DNA of 64,000 nucleotides, from positions 806,001 through 870,000 of the forward strand of contig NZ_CP151997.1 in the NCBI RefSeq assembly GCF_038595005.1, read 5' to 3'. Both the position numbers and the translations under genes were made by a program. Under the pieces are notes generated by a model that searched no databases, was not told the DNA's origin, and saw only the letters and a list, made by a program, of their open reading frames with translations. Shown here one piece after another: positions 39,810 through 53,965 of the stretch. Each line of letters begins with the position of its first letter. Position 1 is the stretch's first letter. The stretch is from Chryseomicrobium sp. FSL W7-1435 (GTDB lineage: Bacteria; Bacillota; Bacilli; Bacillales_A; Planococcaceae).

Positions 39810-39956
39810 GAATGCCCGCGGAGCTGGATTCAATGCCCGCGGAGCTGGATTCAATGCCCGCGGAGCTGGATTCAATGCCCGCGGAGCTTGGTTCAATGCC
39901 CGCGCAATCGTATTCAATGCCCGCGCAATCGCATTCAATGCCCGAGAAAACCCAAC
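39810..39956. repeat. 21-bp tandem repeat (CAATGCCCGCGGAGCTGGATT), 7 units
   Basis: Seven contiguous 21-bp units. The first three are identical apart from the first base, the fourth has three changes, units five and six share a variant (CAATGCCCGCGCAATCG-ATT), and the seventh is degenerate. Each unit contains the palindrome CCGCGG or CCGCGC. It lies between the mnaA terminator and the atp promoter. Confidence 0.95.
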
Positions 39957-40043
39957 AATTAACCCCCAACCAAACATAACAAAACAATTATGTCCGTAAT
40001 TTGTCGAAGGCTAGTACCTTGTGATGTTTTTCACAGGAGGCAA

Positions 40044-40072
40044 TTGACATGAAATAGGCGCTATTGTATGCT
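40044..40072 (+). promoter_or_regulatory. atp operon promoter
   Basis: Consensus -35 TTGACA (40044-40049), 17-bp spacer, -10 TATGCT (40067-40072), followed by a leader of about 135 nt before atpI. Confidence 0.75.
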
Positions 40073-40215
40073 TACAAAGGATAATCATGATAGGGGTTTC
40101 ATAATGAAATCCGACTGTCAATTCCACTTTCTGCAAGCTAGCGTCTTCATTTGAGAAGCACCCCAGAACCAGCGAAAAATCGTTTCCATTCGAATCTAAA
40201 TTCAGGAGAATTCCA

Positions 40216-41326
<1,111 letters not shown>

Positions 41327-41331
41327 TATAA

Positions 41332-41613
<282 letters not shown>

Positions 41614-41748
41614 TCAATTGAAACTCGAGTGGCGGAGAGTATCCGCCATTTCCTTTATGAAACACAACCACAGAAAACAACAGAGTTTTTGTTTACTCGA
41701 TAGAAGCAAGAAAACGACGGAATAGCGTTTGAAAGGAGTGAAACAATC

Positions 41749-42270
41749 GTGTCTTTTGATTACCTTGCACTCGGGGCTGGCGCCACGGGCTTAAATACAT
41801 GGGATATCCTTGCGACATTGTTCTTCTTCATCTTATTGATGTTGCTATTGAAGAAATTCGCATGGGGTCCATTAATGGGAATCATGAACGAACGTGAGCA
41901 GTTAGTAGCGAGTGAAATCGAAGCAGCTGAAAACAGCCGTTTAGAATCACAAAAGTTACTTGACGAGCAACGTGAATTATTAAAACAAGCACGCACGGAA
42001 GCATTGGCAATCGTTGAAAACGCGAAGAAACAAGGCGATGTTTCTCGTGAAGAAATCATGACCACTGCACGTGAAGAAGCAACTCGATTAAAAGAGTCTG
42101 CTGTCCGTGAAATTGAAACAGAAAAAGCACGCGCGATTGCTGCGGTACGTGAGGAAGTTGTTTCCTTGTCAGTACTTGCTGCATCTAAAGTGCTTGAGAA
42201 AGAAGTTACGGAAGAAGATAATCGTGCATTGATCGAGGCAACGATTGCGAAGGCAGGCGAAGCGAAGTGA
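41749..42270 (+). CDS. atpF: ATP synthase Fo subunit b
   Basis: A 173-residue peripheral-stalk subunit: one N-terminal membrane helix (about 20-40, [20 protein letters not shown]) followed by a long charged coiled coil. It dimerises and binds delta at the top of F1. GTG start after AAAGGAG; its stop overlaps the atpH GTG. About 135 bp upstream have no gene. Confidence 0.94.
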   Translation: MSFDYLALGAGATGLNTWDILATLFFFILLMLLLKKFAWGPLMGIMNEREQLVASEIEAAENSRLESQKLLDEQRELLKQARTEALAIVENAKKQGDVSREEIMTTAREEATRLKESAVREIETEKARAIAAVREEVVSLSVLAASKVLEKEVTEEDNRALIEATIAKAGEAK

Positions 42271-42803
42271 GCAAATCTGCAGTAGCAAAACGTTATGCCA
42301 TCGCTTTATTCGAACTGGCACGAGAAAACGATACACTTGTAACGACACGTGATGACCTAAAGGAAATCAAAGCAGCTTGGCAACAAGATGCCGACGTACA
42401 AGCGTTATTCGCTTCTCCTAAACTTCCACTAGCGAAAAAGAAAGAATTGATTCGTACAGTATTCGGCTCAGCAAGTCCAGCAGTTGTTAATATGCTTCAG
42501 CTACTTGTTGAAAAGAAACGCTTGAACGAATTACCAGCCATTGTTGAAGAATTCAGTGCTTTATCAAATGATGCACAAGGAATTGCAGAAGCAACGGTCT
42601 ACTCAACACGCGCATTAACGGATGAAGAACGTGCACACATTTCTTCTGCATTTGCACAAGAAGTGGGCAAAGGTTCATTACACATCCATAACGTAATTGA
42701 CCCATCGTTAATCGGTGGTTTACGCATTCAAATTGGAAACCGCATTTACGACAACACATTAAGTTCTAAACTTACACGCTTGAAACGTAATTTGATCGGT
42801 TAA
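42267..42803 (+). CDS. atpH: ATP synthase F1 subunit delta
   Basis: A 178-residue subunit linking the b stalk to the alpha3beta3 crown. The N-terminal helical domain ([14 protein letters not shown]) and the C-terminal segment ([29 protein letters not shown]) are typical. GTG start overlaps the atpF stop by four bases (GTGA), indicating translational coupling. Confidence 0.95.
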   Translation: MSKSAVAKRYAIALFELARENDTLVTTRDDLKEIKAAWQQDADVQALFASPKLPLAKKKELIRTVFGSASPAVVNMLQLLVEKKRLNELPAIVEEFSALSNDAQGIAEATVYSTRALTDEERAHISSAFAQEVGKGSLHIHNVIDPSLIGGLRIQIGNRIYDNTLSSKLTRLKRNLIG

Positions 42804-42819
42804 TACTATAGAAATATGA

Positions 42820-44340
<1,521 letters not shown>

Positions 44341-44360
44341 GTTCGAATAAAAAACGATAA

Positions 44361-47100
<2,740 letters not shown>

Positions 47101-47110
47101 GAACCACTCA

Positions 47111-47140
47111 CCGCACTCCCGTTTGGGGGTGCGGTTTTTT
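47111..47140 (+). terminator. Intrinsic terminator of the atp operon
   Basis: CCGCACTCCC (47111-47120) pairs with GGGGGTGCGG (47125-47134), followed by six T. Confidence 0.9.
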
Positions 47141-47148
47141 GTTTTGGT

Positions 47149-47272
47149 GGAAGAGCGTGAGGGACGGAGTTTGAAAGAGCGTGAGAGCTTAAAGGAGGAA
47201 GTGTGGAAGAGCGTAAGAGCGTAAAGGAGGAAGTGTGGAAGAGCGTGAGAGCGTAAGAGCGTAAATGAGGAA
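47149..47272. repeat. Tandem array 1 after atpC (about 32-bp unit, GTGTGGAAGAGCGTAAGAGC)
   Basis: Imperfect tandem units with the phrase GGAAGAGCGTrAGAGCGTAAAGGAGGAA; unit starts at 47201 and 47233 are 32 bp apart, and the last unit has an 8-bp internal duplication (GCGTAAGA). Purine-rich on this strand and directly downstream of the atp terminator. Confidence 0.8.
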
Positions 47273-47455
47273 GTGTAAAGGGCTTGCTAGGAAGGGGCTT
47301 GAGGACTTAAGGCTTTTATGTGTAAAGGGCTTACTAGGAAGGGCTTGAGGACTTAAGGCTTTTATGTGTAAAGGGCTTACTAGAAAGGGCTTGAGGACTT
47401 AAGGGCTTTGGAGTGTAAAGGGCTTACTAGGAAGAGCTTGAGGTCATAGTTCTAA
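47273..47455. repeat. Tandem array 2 after atpC (46-47 bp unit), 4 copies
   Basis: Units start GTGTAAAGGGCTTrCTAG at 47273, 47320, 47366 and 47413 (spacings 47, 46, 47) and continue GGAAGGGCTTGAGGACTTAAGG. The last copy degenerates near 47450. No reading frame with a ribosome site is present. Confidence 0.9.
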
Positions 47456-47875
47456 CTCAGCGACGAAAGAGAGCATTAGAGCGACGAATCTCGGACTTAG
47501 AGCGAAGCAAACGACTGCTTCAGCGACGAAAGCCGCCTCCACTTGAAATAGAGCGACGAAAGAGAGCGATAGGGCGACGAACCATGAACTTAGAGCGAAG
47601 CAAACGACTGCTTCAGCGACGAAAGCCCCCGCCACTCGAAATAGAGCGACGAAAGAGAGCAATAGAGCGACGAACCGCGGACTTAGAGCGAAGCAAACGA
47701 CTGCTTCAGCGACGAAAGCTCCCGCCATTCGAAATAGAGCGTCGAAAGAGAGCAATAGAGCGACGAACCGTGAACTTAGAGCGAAGCAAACGACTGCTTC
47801 AGCGACGAAAGCCCCCGCCACTCGAAATAGAGCGTCGAAAGAGAGCAATAGAGCGAAGCAAACACCTTGATTAGC
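47456..47875. repeat. Tandem array 3 after atpC (93-bp unit), about 4.5 copies
   Basis: The marker ACTTAGAGCGAAGCAAACGACTGCTTC recurs at 47495, 47588, 47681 and 47774, exactly 93 bp apart. Each unit also contains shorter GAGCGACGAAAGAGAGC phrases. Since 93 is divisible by three and the unit lacks stops in some frames, long open frames appear on both strands; none has a ribosome site. The array ends at a truncated unit (AGAGCGAAGCAAACACC). Confidence 0.95.
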
Positions 47876-48006
47876 GGCGCAGACTCGCCATCAAAATTAA
47901 TAAATTCCTCAACAAATGATTAATCACATACTAATTTTAATTAAATAGAAAAGCTTCTATTCAAATGCATTTACTTGAGCTAAACTTATCAAAAAGGAGG
48001 ACACTT

Positions 48007-48981
48007 ATGACAGCCTATATCAAAACAAAACCGATTATCCGAGACAAACGAGATCATCTTATTGCTTTAAAACAATTAGCACTTAGAACGCCAGCAGAGA
48101 ACGTGACAGATAAAGCATTCTTTACAAAACTCTATGCTACTTCTAAAGCTGGATATGATGGAGAAGTGAAAATAGATCGTATTCTCGAGAACATTCCTCT
48201 TCCAGCACTCCATTCAATCATTCCTGACTTTCATACACAATCAAAATTTGGATCTTATTTTCAGTTTGATAGTCTAATCATCACCAATAGATATATTCTT
48301 CATTTAGAAATTAAAAATATTAGAGGTAATATAGAGTTTCAAGAGAACCCTGCTCATCTTATTCGCACATACGAAGGAGTTCAAGAAAAATTAGATTGCC
48401 CGATTCATCAACTCGCAAGAAACAGTAAAGCTTTAGAAATTATTTCAAACAACTTTGAAGTCAAACTCCCGATTTATTCTGCAATCGTATTTAGCCACTC
48501 TAACGCGAAAATAGCGTCCTACCCGCAATCAACAAAAATTCTATACAAAAATCAAATTGATTTCTTTATTGAAAAACTTAATTCCCTTCCAGAACTGTGT
48601 GAAAAAGGACAGCTTCAAAAGATTATTCGCACGTTCCATGCTTTAAATAAAAACTTTAAGGAATTGCCCCTCAGCAGTCGTTATTCTTTTGACGCAACTA
48701 AATTGGCTAAAGGGATGTTTTGTTTAGAGTGCGAAGACCAGCTGCACATTAACAGTAATTCGCGAATTTTTAATTGTACTGTTTGTGGTAATGAACAGCA
48801 TTCAATAGTGAGTGACACAATTATAAGTATGTTTAGAATTGTAAGTCCTCAATTGAAACGATCGGAAATACAAGAATTCCTAAATTACGGTTGTAAAGAT
48901 ACAATTTTACGAGCACTCAAAAAACTCCAATGCACAAAATCAGGCAGCGGCAAATTAACCAATTATTCTCTACCTAAGTAG
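48007..48981 (+). CDS. NERD-domain protein with C-terminal zinc ribbon
   Basis: A 324-residue protein with strong RBS AAAGGAGG seven bases before the ATG. Residues about 38-160 match the nuclease-related (NERD) domain: GYDGEVKIDRIL, FDSLIITNRYILHLEIKNIRG, the D-(x)n-E-x-K pattern of the PD-(D/E)XK superfamily. Near residue 240 a ribbon of two CxxC pairs (CLECED, CTVCGNEQ) suggests zinc and nucleic-acid binding. The C-terminus is helical and basic. The gene is visibly richer in AT than its neighbours and follows 0.7 kb of tandem repeats, suggesting later acquisition. NERD proteins are proposed DNA-processing factors; no specific role is known to me. Confidence 0.75.
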   Translation: MTAYIKTKPIIRDKRDHLIALKQLALRTPAENVTDKAFFTKLYATSKAGYDGEVKIDRILENIPLPALHSIIPDFHTQSKFGSYFQFDSLIITNRYILHLEIKNIRGNIEFQENPAHLIRTYEGVQEKLDCPIHQLARNSKALEIISNNFEVKLPIYSAIVFSHSNAKIASYPQSTKILYKNQIDFFIEKLNSLPELCEKGQLQKIIRTFHALNKNFKELPLSSRYSFDATKLAKGMFCLECEDQLHINSNSRIFNCTVCGNEQHSIVSDTIISMFRIVSPQLKRSEIQEFLNYGCKDTILRALKKLQCTKSGSGKLTNYSLPK

Positions 48982-49300
48982 CAAAAAATCATGAGCTATT
49001 ACAATTTTTATAAACCAATTAATGGAACGATCCCCACGTTCCCTCTCAAAAATAAAATCCCAAACACTCTTCTTCAAAACACCCTCAAATGCCAACCCCT
49101 TCCTAAAAAACCAATCAACCCCCACAAACTGACAAACCGACACGAATCATATACTAGCTAACTCGTTAGTGAAAAAGTAGAACTAGTTTGATAGACTAAA
49201 ACTTGTATTATGTAAAAAAATTCACAAGTTGGTCAAGAGCTCTCATCAAATTCTCATGTTCAGCCGATATAATAGGGAGTATGTGAAAGGAGAGAGTGCT
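48982..49300. other. Gap between the NERD gene and ywzB
   Basis: AT-rich with no supported gene. GGAACG(ATCCCCA)CGTTCC near 49023 is a small hairpin that could end the NERD transcript, though it lacks a T-run. An unusually C-rich, G-poor stretch lies between 49070 and 49140. TATAAT (49268-49273) is a probable -10 for ywzB with no clear -35. Confidence 0.55.
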
Positions 49301-49537
49301 GTGTTACTTGCTGACTTAGCGATGCAATCGATTGTTGCCATTGCTGTTCACCTATTTTTTATAGTGATTGCGTTTTATGGCCTTCAAAGTGTGCGCCTTG
49401 AACAGGTGTTCAAGAAAGGACACGTATTTCAAGTGCAGATCATGATGATTTTATTGAGTTTAGTCATCGGTACTACTGCAGGAAATTTCTTTTTACAGTT
49501 AATGAATTGGTCGTCCCAGCTACAATATTTGTTCTAA
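49301..49537 (+). CDS. ywzB: YwzB family protein (DUF1146)
   Basis: A 78-residue protein with two membrane helices (about 7-29 and 46-65) separated by a short charged loop. Size, topology and location after the atp operon and before murA match YwzB/DUF1146, whose function is unknown. The GTG at 49301 is chosen because AAAGGAGAG ends seven bases before it; the upstream open frame lacks a ribosome site and would add a polar extension. Confidence 0.8.
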   Translation: MLLADLAMQSIVAIAVHLFFIVIAFYGLQSVRLEQVFKKGHVFQVQIMMILLSLVIGTTAGNFFLQLMNWSSQLQYLF

Positions 49538-49708
49538 CTATTACTATAGTTTGACAGCATTTTTAAACTAGCAATTTCCCGGGAAATAATTTGTCGTACC
49601 ATGTTTAAGTATAACGTGCTAGGGTATCTAGAAAATAGCTGAACATTAGAGAGAGAAAACACATACTATAGTTGCAACTAGACTTGTGGAATTAGGGGAT
49701 TAAGTTAC

Positions 49709-49737
49709 TTGTCAGACTTTTCGTTTCATAGTATGAT
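49709..49737 (+). promoter_or_regulatory. murA1 promoter
   Basis: TTGTCA (49709-49714), 17-bp spacer, TATGAT (49732-49737), about 90 bp before the murA start. The 290-bp ywzB-murA gap shows nothing else definite. Confidence 0.65.
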
Positions 49738-49827
49738 GTATCTTGTGTCTTAATACCCTAATTTCAACAATTACTGTATGTGTAACCTATAGATGAAGAC
49801 CATGTCAATTTTTCGGAGGTAACTAAA

Positions 49828-51123
49828 TTGGATAAAATTATCGTCAAAGGCGGGCGCGCTTTAACAGGAAACGTAAGAGTCGAAGGAGCTAAAAATGCAG
49901 TGTTACCAGTACTTGCTGCCGCACTCCTCGCTTCAAAAGGTGTCAACACTATCAATGAAGTACCATCTCTAGCAGATGTAAATACTATCAACCAGGTTCT
50001 TCGTAGCCTGAATACAAAAATCGACTACAAACCTGAAAATAAACAGGTGATCATCGATTCGACAGCAACACTAGAAAGCGAAGCGCAATTCGAGTACGTT
50101 CGCAAAATGCGTGCATCGATTCTAGTTATGGGGCCAATCTTAGCACGTAACGGTTTTGCTCGCGTGGCATTACCAGGTGGCTGTGCTATCGGAAGCCGAC
50201 CGATCGATCAACATTTAAAAGGCTTTGAAGCTATGGGAGCAACAATCTCATTTGGACAAGGTTTCGTAGAAGCTCGTACAGAAGGTCGTCTACAAGGGGC
50301 AAAAATCTACCTCGACTTCCCAAGTGTTGGAGCAACTGAAAATATTATGACGGCCGCTGCTCTTGCAGAAGGAACAACTGTCATTGAAAATGCAGCTAAA
50401 GAACCTGAGATTGTGGATCTTGCTAACTTTATCAACAATATGGGTGGTAAAGTAAAAGGTGCCGGAACAGACGTTATCAAAATTGAAGGTGTTGCTGAAC
50501 TTACGGGTGCAGAACATTCCATCATTCCTGACCGCATCGAAGCAGGTACGTTCATGGTAGCAGCAGCGATTACACGTGGAGACGTGACAATCGAAAACGC
50601 AGTACCTGAGCATATGACAGCACTTATCTCGAAAATGCAAGAAATGGGCGTTGAAATCACTGAATCAGAAGAAGGCTTACGCATTCAAGCAAAAGGTGAA
50701 CTGAAATCAGTTGATATTAAGACAATGCCTCACCCAGGTTTCCCTACAGATATGCAGTCACAAATGATGGCTCTTATGATGACAGCCCACGGTACGGGTA
50801 TCATCACGGAAACAGTATTTGAAAATCGCTTCATGCACGTTGAAGAATTCCGCCGCATGAACGGTAACTTAAAAATCGAAGGTCGTTCAGTTATTATGGA
50901 AAACCCATCTGATTTACAAGGTGCAGAAGTTGCCGCAACAGATTTACGTGCAGCAGCAGCACTTATCCTAGCAGGACTTGTATCAGAAGGCGTAACCCGT
51001 GTAACAGAGCTTGTCCACTTAGATCGTGGATACGTAGATTTCGATAAAAAACTAGCAACATTAGGTGCAGACGTTGAACGAGTTGGTACAGAAACAGTAG
51101 AACGTGAAGTACAACCGGTCTAA
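49828..51123 (+). CDS. murA: UDP-N-acetylglucosamine 1-carboxyvinyltransferase (first MurA)
   Basis: A 431-residue MurA catalysing the first committed peptidoglycan step. The PEP-attacking Cys is in [11 protein letters not shown] (Cys119), and [10 protein letters not shown] holds the substrate-binding Lys-Asn pair. TTG start after GGAGGT. By position (before spoIID) it is the murAA orthologue, the main enzyme; the paralogue murA2 at 23499 has the more divergent [11 protein letters not shown] site. Cys in both implies fosfomycin-sensitive chemistry. Confidence 0.95.
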   Translation: MDKIIVKGGRALTGNVRVEGAKNAVLPVLAAALLASKGVNTINEVPSLADVNTINQVLRSLNTKIDYKPENKQVIIDSTATLESEAQFEYVRKMRASILVMGPILARNGFARVALPGGCAIGSRPIDQHLKGFEAMGATISFGQGFVEARTEGRLQGAKIYLDFPSVGATENIMTAAALAEGTTVIENAAKEPEIVDLANFINNMGGKVKGAGTDVIKIEGVAELTGAEHSIIPDRIEAGTFMVAAAITRGDVTIENAVPEHMTALISKMQEMGVEITESEEGLRIQAKGELKSVDIKTMPHPGFPTDMQSQMMALMMTAHGTGIITETVFENRFMHVEEFRRMNGNLKIEGRSVIMENPSDLQGAEVAATDLRAAAALILAGLVSEGVTRVTELVHLDRGYVDFDKKLATLGADVERVGTETVEREVQPV

Positions 51124-51157
51124 TTCCATACCTATCCCATTCTTATAACATTTCAAA

Positions 51158-51189
51158 CAGCTACCCGGCATAGGGTGGCTGTTTTTTTC
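51158..51189 (+). terminator. Intrinsic terminator of murA1
   Basis: ACAGCTACCC pairs with GGGTGGCTGT across a short loop, followed by seven T. It lies across an otherwise possible GTG start of spoIID, arguing for the later ATG. Confidence 0.85.
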
Positions 51190-51201
51190 ATAGGATGCAA
51201 T

Positions 51202-52089
51202 ATGCCAAAACTTTTGTATGTCCTCTTTATCCTATCCACAATTGCCCTTGTGTATACCTGGCCGTTGCAAAAACAACAAATTGCCAAACCCTGTACACCC
51301 GAAATCCATGTGAAAGGAGAAGCACAACCGCTTTCGCTCGATAGCTACCTTCTTGGTGTCCTTGCTGGGGAGATGCCCGCCAACTTTCCGCCTGAAGCAC
51401 TTCGCGCACAAGCCATGGCAGCCCGTACATATGTCTTGAAATCCACCGCGTTTGGGCAGAACGCCATTGATTCCACAGTAGACGCGCAAGTGTATTTGAA
51501 TGCACAACAGCGTAATGAGAAATGGGGAGCAGATACCGCCCTATTCGAAACGAAATTACAACAAGCGATTGAATCTACCAACAATCAGTTGATCACTTAC
51601 GAAGGGGAACCGATAACGGCTATGTTTTTTTCTACTAGTAATGGCTCCACAGAATCGGCTGAAAACTTCAGCGGGAATGCGTACCCGTATTTAATTCCGG
51701 TCACAAGTGCGGAGCCTGATCTTCGCCCAGCAGAAAAGCTGCTGACACTGGAGGAGTTTGCATTGACACTCGGGGTTCCAGAAACACAGATTCCTGAGTT
51801 GACGATAGTTCGCAATGAAACTGGCCGAGTCCAGCTTGTAAAACTTCCTACGCGTACGTTAACGGGAAGAGAATTTCGTACCTTATTCGAGCTTCCTTCC
51901 ACAGATTTTACGATTGAATTGACAGCGACTACAATTCAAATCCACTCTTCAGGCTACGGGCATGGGGTGGGAATGAGTCAATACGGCGCCAAAGCGATGG
52001 CAGAACAAGGTAAGGTGGCGGAAGAAATCGTAGCTCATTATTATCCGGGAACGCAGTTGGCGGTTATTCCCGGTTGTGAAAAAAAATAA
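51202..52089 (+). CDS. spoIID: Stage II sporulation protein D
   Basis: A 295-residue SpoIID/LytB-type lytic transglycosylase with an N-terminal membrane anchor (KLLYVLFILSTIALVYTW). Conserved blocks are GEMPANFPPEALRAQAMAARTY (catalytic Glu region), STSNGSTESAENF and the C-terminal SSGYGHGVGMSQYGAKAMAEQGK. In sporulation it degrades septal peptidoglycan with SpoIIP and SpoIIM during engulfment. The ATG at 51202 is chosen because the frame upstream runs through a terminator. No feature suggests inactivation. Confidence 0.9.
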   Translation: MPKLLYVLFILSTIALVYTWPLQKQQIAKPCTPEIHVKGEAQPLSLDSYLLGVLAGEMPANFPPEALRAQAMAARTYVLKSTAFGQNAIDSTVDAQVYLNAQQRNEKWGADTALFETKLQQAIESTNNQLITYEGEPITAMFFSTSNGSTESAENFSGNAYPYLIPVTSAEPDLRPAEKLLTLEEFALTLGVPETQIPELTIVRNETGRVQLVKLPTRTLTGREFRTLFELPSTDFTIELTATTIQIHSSGYGHGVGMSQYGAKAMAEQGKVAEEIVAHYYPGTQLAVIPGCEKK

Positions 52090-52146
52090 TTGCAGCCTCG
52101 TTTAAAATAATTGGTACAGGTTCACACTGAAATTGAGGTGATGAAC

Positions 52147-52800
52147 ATGAAACCGTCAATGAAAAATTCCTCCTTCATTGAAGCGACAAAAAAGAAATGG
52201 TTTTATCCGGTCGTGTACGGAGCGGCCGCCATTGCAATTGCAGGGATGGCTTGGAGTTACGATGTATGGAACACAGACGAGTCCACGCTGCCGGTGACGA
52301 CTCTCGAGGTGAATGAGGCAGGTGAGACTGTCACATTGAATCCGCCCAAGGCACAAGAGGTTCTCTCTTATCCATACGCGGATGACCTAGCAGAAGAAAT
52401 GCTCGTTATTCAGCCGTTCTATGACCTAGAAGCGACGGAAGAAGAACGCAGCAAGTCTATCATGGTATTTAACCAAACCTACTCCACAAGTTCAGGTATC
52501 ACACTTTCCAAGAGCAATGAGCCATTTGAGGTGCGTGCAGCACTTACAGGAACCGTTACAAATATCATCGAGGACGAATTTATGGGTGACGCAGTCGTCA
52601 TGTCGCATGAAAACGGCATGGAGACCTACTACCGCTCAGTGACCGAGATTACAGTCAAAGTCGGTGATGAAGTCCAACAAGGCGATATGTTGGCGACATC
52701 TAGCACTAATCACTGGAATACAACTGCAGGTAATCACTTATTGTTCGAAGTGAAAGAGAATGGTCAATATGTAAATCCAGCTAAATACATTGCATTTTAA
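52147..52800 (+). CDS. spoIIQ: Stage II sporulation protein Q (degenerate LytM/M23)
   Basis: A 217-residue protein with one membrane helix (about 20-40, YPVVYGAAAIAIAGMAW) and a C-terminal LytM-like domain (FEVRAALTGTVTNII, VVMSHENGMETYYRSV, VKVGDEVQQGDML, HLLFEVKENGQYVNPAKYI). As in B. subtilis SpoIIQ, the zinc-peptidase ligands are not complete, which fits its structural role in the SpoIIQ-SpoIIIAH channel between forespore and mother cell. It is shorter than the roughly 283-residue B. subtilis protein. GAGGTG lies six bases before the ATG at 52147. No spoIIID follows. Confidence 0.88.
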   Translation: MKPSMKNSSFIEATKKKWFYPVVYGAAAIAIAGMAWSYDVWNTDESTLPVTTLEVNEAGETVTLNPPKAQEVLSYPYADDLAEEMLVIQPFYDLEATEEERSKSIMVFNQTYSTSSGITLSKSNEPFEVRAALTGTVTNIIEDEFMGDAVVMSHENGMETYYRSVTEITVKVGDEVQQGDMLATSSTNHWNTTAGNHLLFEVKENGQYVNPAKYIAF

Positions 52801-52803
52801 CCA

Positions 52804-52832
52804 AGAGTGGCCCTTTGTGGTCGCTCTTTTTG
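52804..52832 (+). terminator. Intrinsic terminator of spoIIQ
   Basis: AGAGTGGCC and GGTCGCTCT pair around CTTTGT, followed by TTTTT. Confidence 0.75.
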
Positions 52833-52948
52833 TCGTCTATACACCAAAAATTGTTATACGTTTCGACAAAAACTATGTTAAAATTAAAAGTTGAGATACC
52901 TAAAAAACAGAGTAGAGAGATAGTTTGGGAAGGGAGACCCTGACGAGA

Positions 52949-53941
52949 ATGTTTTCAAAAGATATAGGCATTGATTTGGGGACAGCCAATGTGCTAATCC
53001 ATGTCAAAGGAAAAGGAATCGTTTTAAACGAACCATCCGTGGTAGCACTTGACCGCCAAACGCGCCGGGTCTTAGCTGTGGGGAACGAAGCGCGTCAAAT
53101 GTTAGGCCGTACCCCTGGAAATATTGTGGCGATCCGTCCTCTAAAAGACGGCGTCATTGCTGATTTTGATGTAACCGAGACCATGCTAAAGCATTTCATC
53201 AATAAACTGAACGTGAAAGGTATGTTCAGTAAGCCTCGTATCTTGATTTGCTGTCCGACCAACATCACGAGTGTGGAGCAAAAAGCCATACGTGAAGCGG
53301 CAGAAAAATCAGGAGGGAAGAAAGTATTCCTTGAAGAAGAACCAAAAGTAGCTGCAATTGGTGCTGGAATGGACATCTATCAACCTACTGGAAACATGGT
53401 AGTGGATATCGGCGGCGGCACAACCGATGTAGCTGTGTTGTCGATGGGTGACATTGTCACTTCAGAATCTATCCGAATTGCGGGAGACGTTTTCGATCAA
53501 GACATCTTGCACTATATTAAACGTGAGTATAAATTGTTGATTGGTGAACGTACTGCCGAGAATATCAAAGTAGAAATCGGCACAGTCTATCCTAATGGCC
53601 GTCATGAAACGATGGACATTCGAGGCCGTGATATGGTGACGGGACTTCCACGCACGTTGACTATCACTTCAGAAGAAATTGAAGGTGCACTTCGTGAATC
53701 AGTGGCCGTGATTGTACAGGCCTGCAAAAATGTATTGGAAAAAACACCACCAGAATTGTCGGCAGACATTATTGATCGAGGCGTGATTATTACAGGTGGC
53801 GGCGCATTGCTGCACGGGATTGATCACCTTTTAACAGACGAGCTGAAAGTACCTGTATTCTTGGCCGAGAATCCTATGGATTGCGTCGCTATTGGAACAG
53901 GTATGATTCTCGACAATATGGGAAAATCACGAAAACGCTAA
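52949..53941 (+). CDS. mbl: MreB-like rod-shape protein Mbl
   Basis: A 330-residue bacterial actin. Nucleotide-binding motifs are DIGIDLGTANVLI, VVDIGGGTTDVAV and VIITGGGALLHGI. It forms membrane-bound filaments guiding lateral wall synthesis. Called Mbl, not MreB, because of location upstream of fabZ and the MFSKDIGIDLGTANVLIHVKGKGIVLNEPSVVA N-terminal character. The ATG at 52949 lies 12 bases after AGGGAG; a TTG at 52925 would add eight residues. flhO and flhP, which follow mbl in many Bacillales, are missing. Confidence 0.92.
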   Translation: MFSKDIGIDLGTANVLIHVKGKGIVLNEPSVVALDRQTRRVLAVGNEARQMLGRTPGNIVAIRPLKDGVIADFDVTETMLKHFINKLNVKGMFSKPRILICCPTNITSVEQKAIREAAEKSGGKKVFLEEEPKVAAIGAGMDIYQPTGNMVVDIGGGTTDVAVLSMGDIVTSESIRIAGDVFDQDILHYIKREYKLLIGERTAENIKVEIGTVYPNGRHETMDIRGRDMVTGLPRTLTITSEEIEGALRESVAVIVQACKNVLEKTPPELSADIIDRGVIITGGGALLHGIDHLLTDELKVPVFLAENPMDCVAIGTGMILDNMGKSRKR

Positions 53942-53965
53942 GGACCACATAAAGGAGCACGTGTA

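Larger units (their letters stand above)
39778..40215. other. Gene-free stretch before the atp operon
   Basis: Contains the 21-bp tandem array (39810-39956), a TTTGTCGAA sequence (40000-40008), and the atp promoter, then about 140 bp of leader with a small TTTCATAATGAAA palindrome (40097-40109). No supported gene; the only long frame is produced by the tandem repeat. Confidence 0.7.

Noticed and set aside
39743-39979. 78-codon open frame encoding MPAELDS repeats
   Set aside because: It starts inside the mnaA terminator, has no ribosome site, and is produced by the 21-bp tandem repeat, whose length is divisible by three; the opposite strand is open for the same reason.
40000-40008. TTTGTCGAA as a Spo0A box before the atp promoter
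   Set aside because: A 7-bp core is expected several times by chance in 64 kb, and atp control by Spo0A has no supporting context here.
47444-47874. Long open frames on both strands across the 93-bp array (a basic RSKRLLQRR-rich one and a hydrophobic AFVAEAVV-rich one)
   Set aside because: Both arise because the 93-bp unit preserves frame; neither has a Shine-Dalgarno or promoter, and they overlap fully on opposite strands.
47149-47875. CRISPR array
   Set aside because: Units are contiguous with no unique spacers, differ in length between arrays, and no cas genes are present.
52862-52868. TTCGACA (reverse Spo0A box) before mbl
   Set aside because: A single short match without a defined promoter; chance occurrence cannot be excluded.
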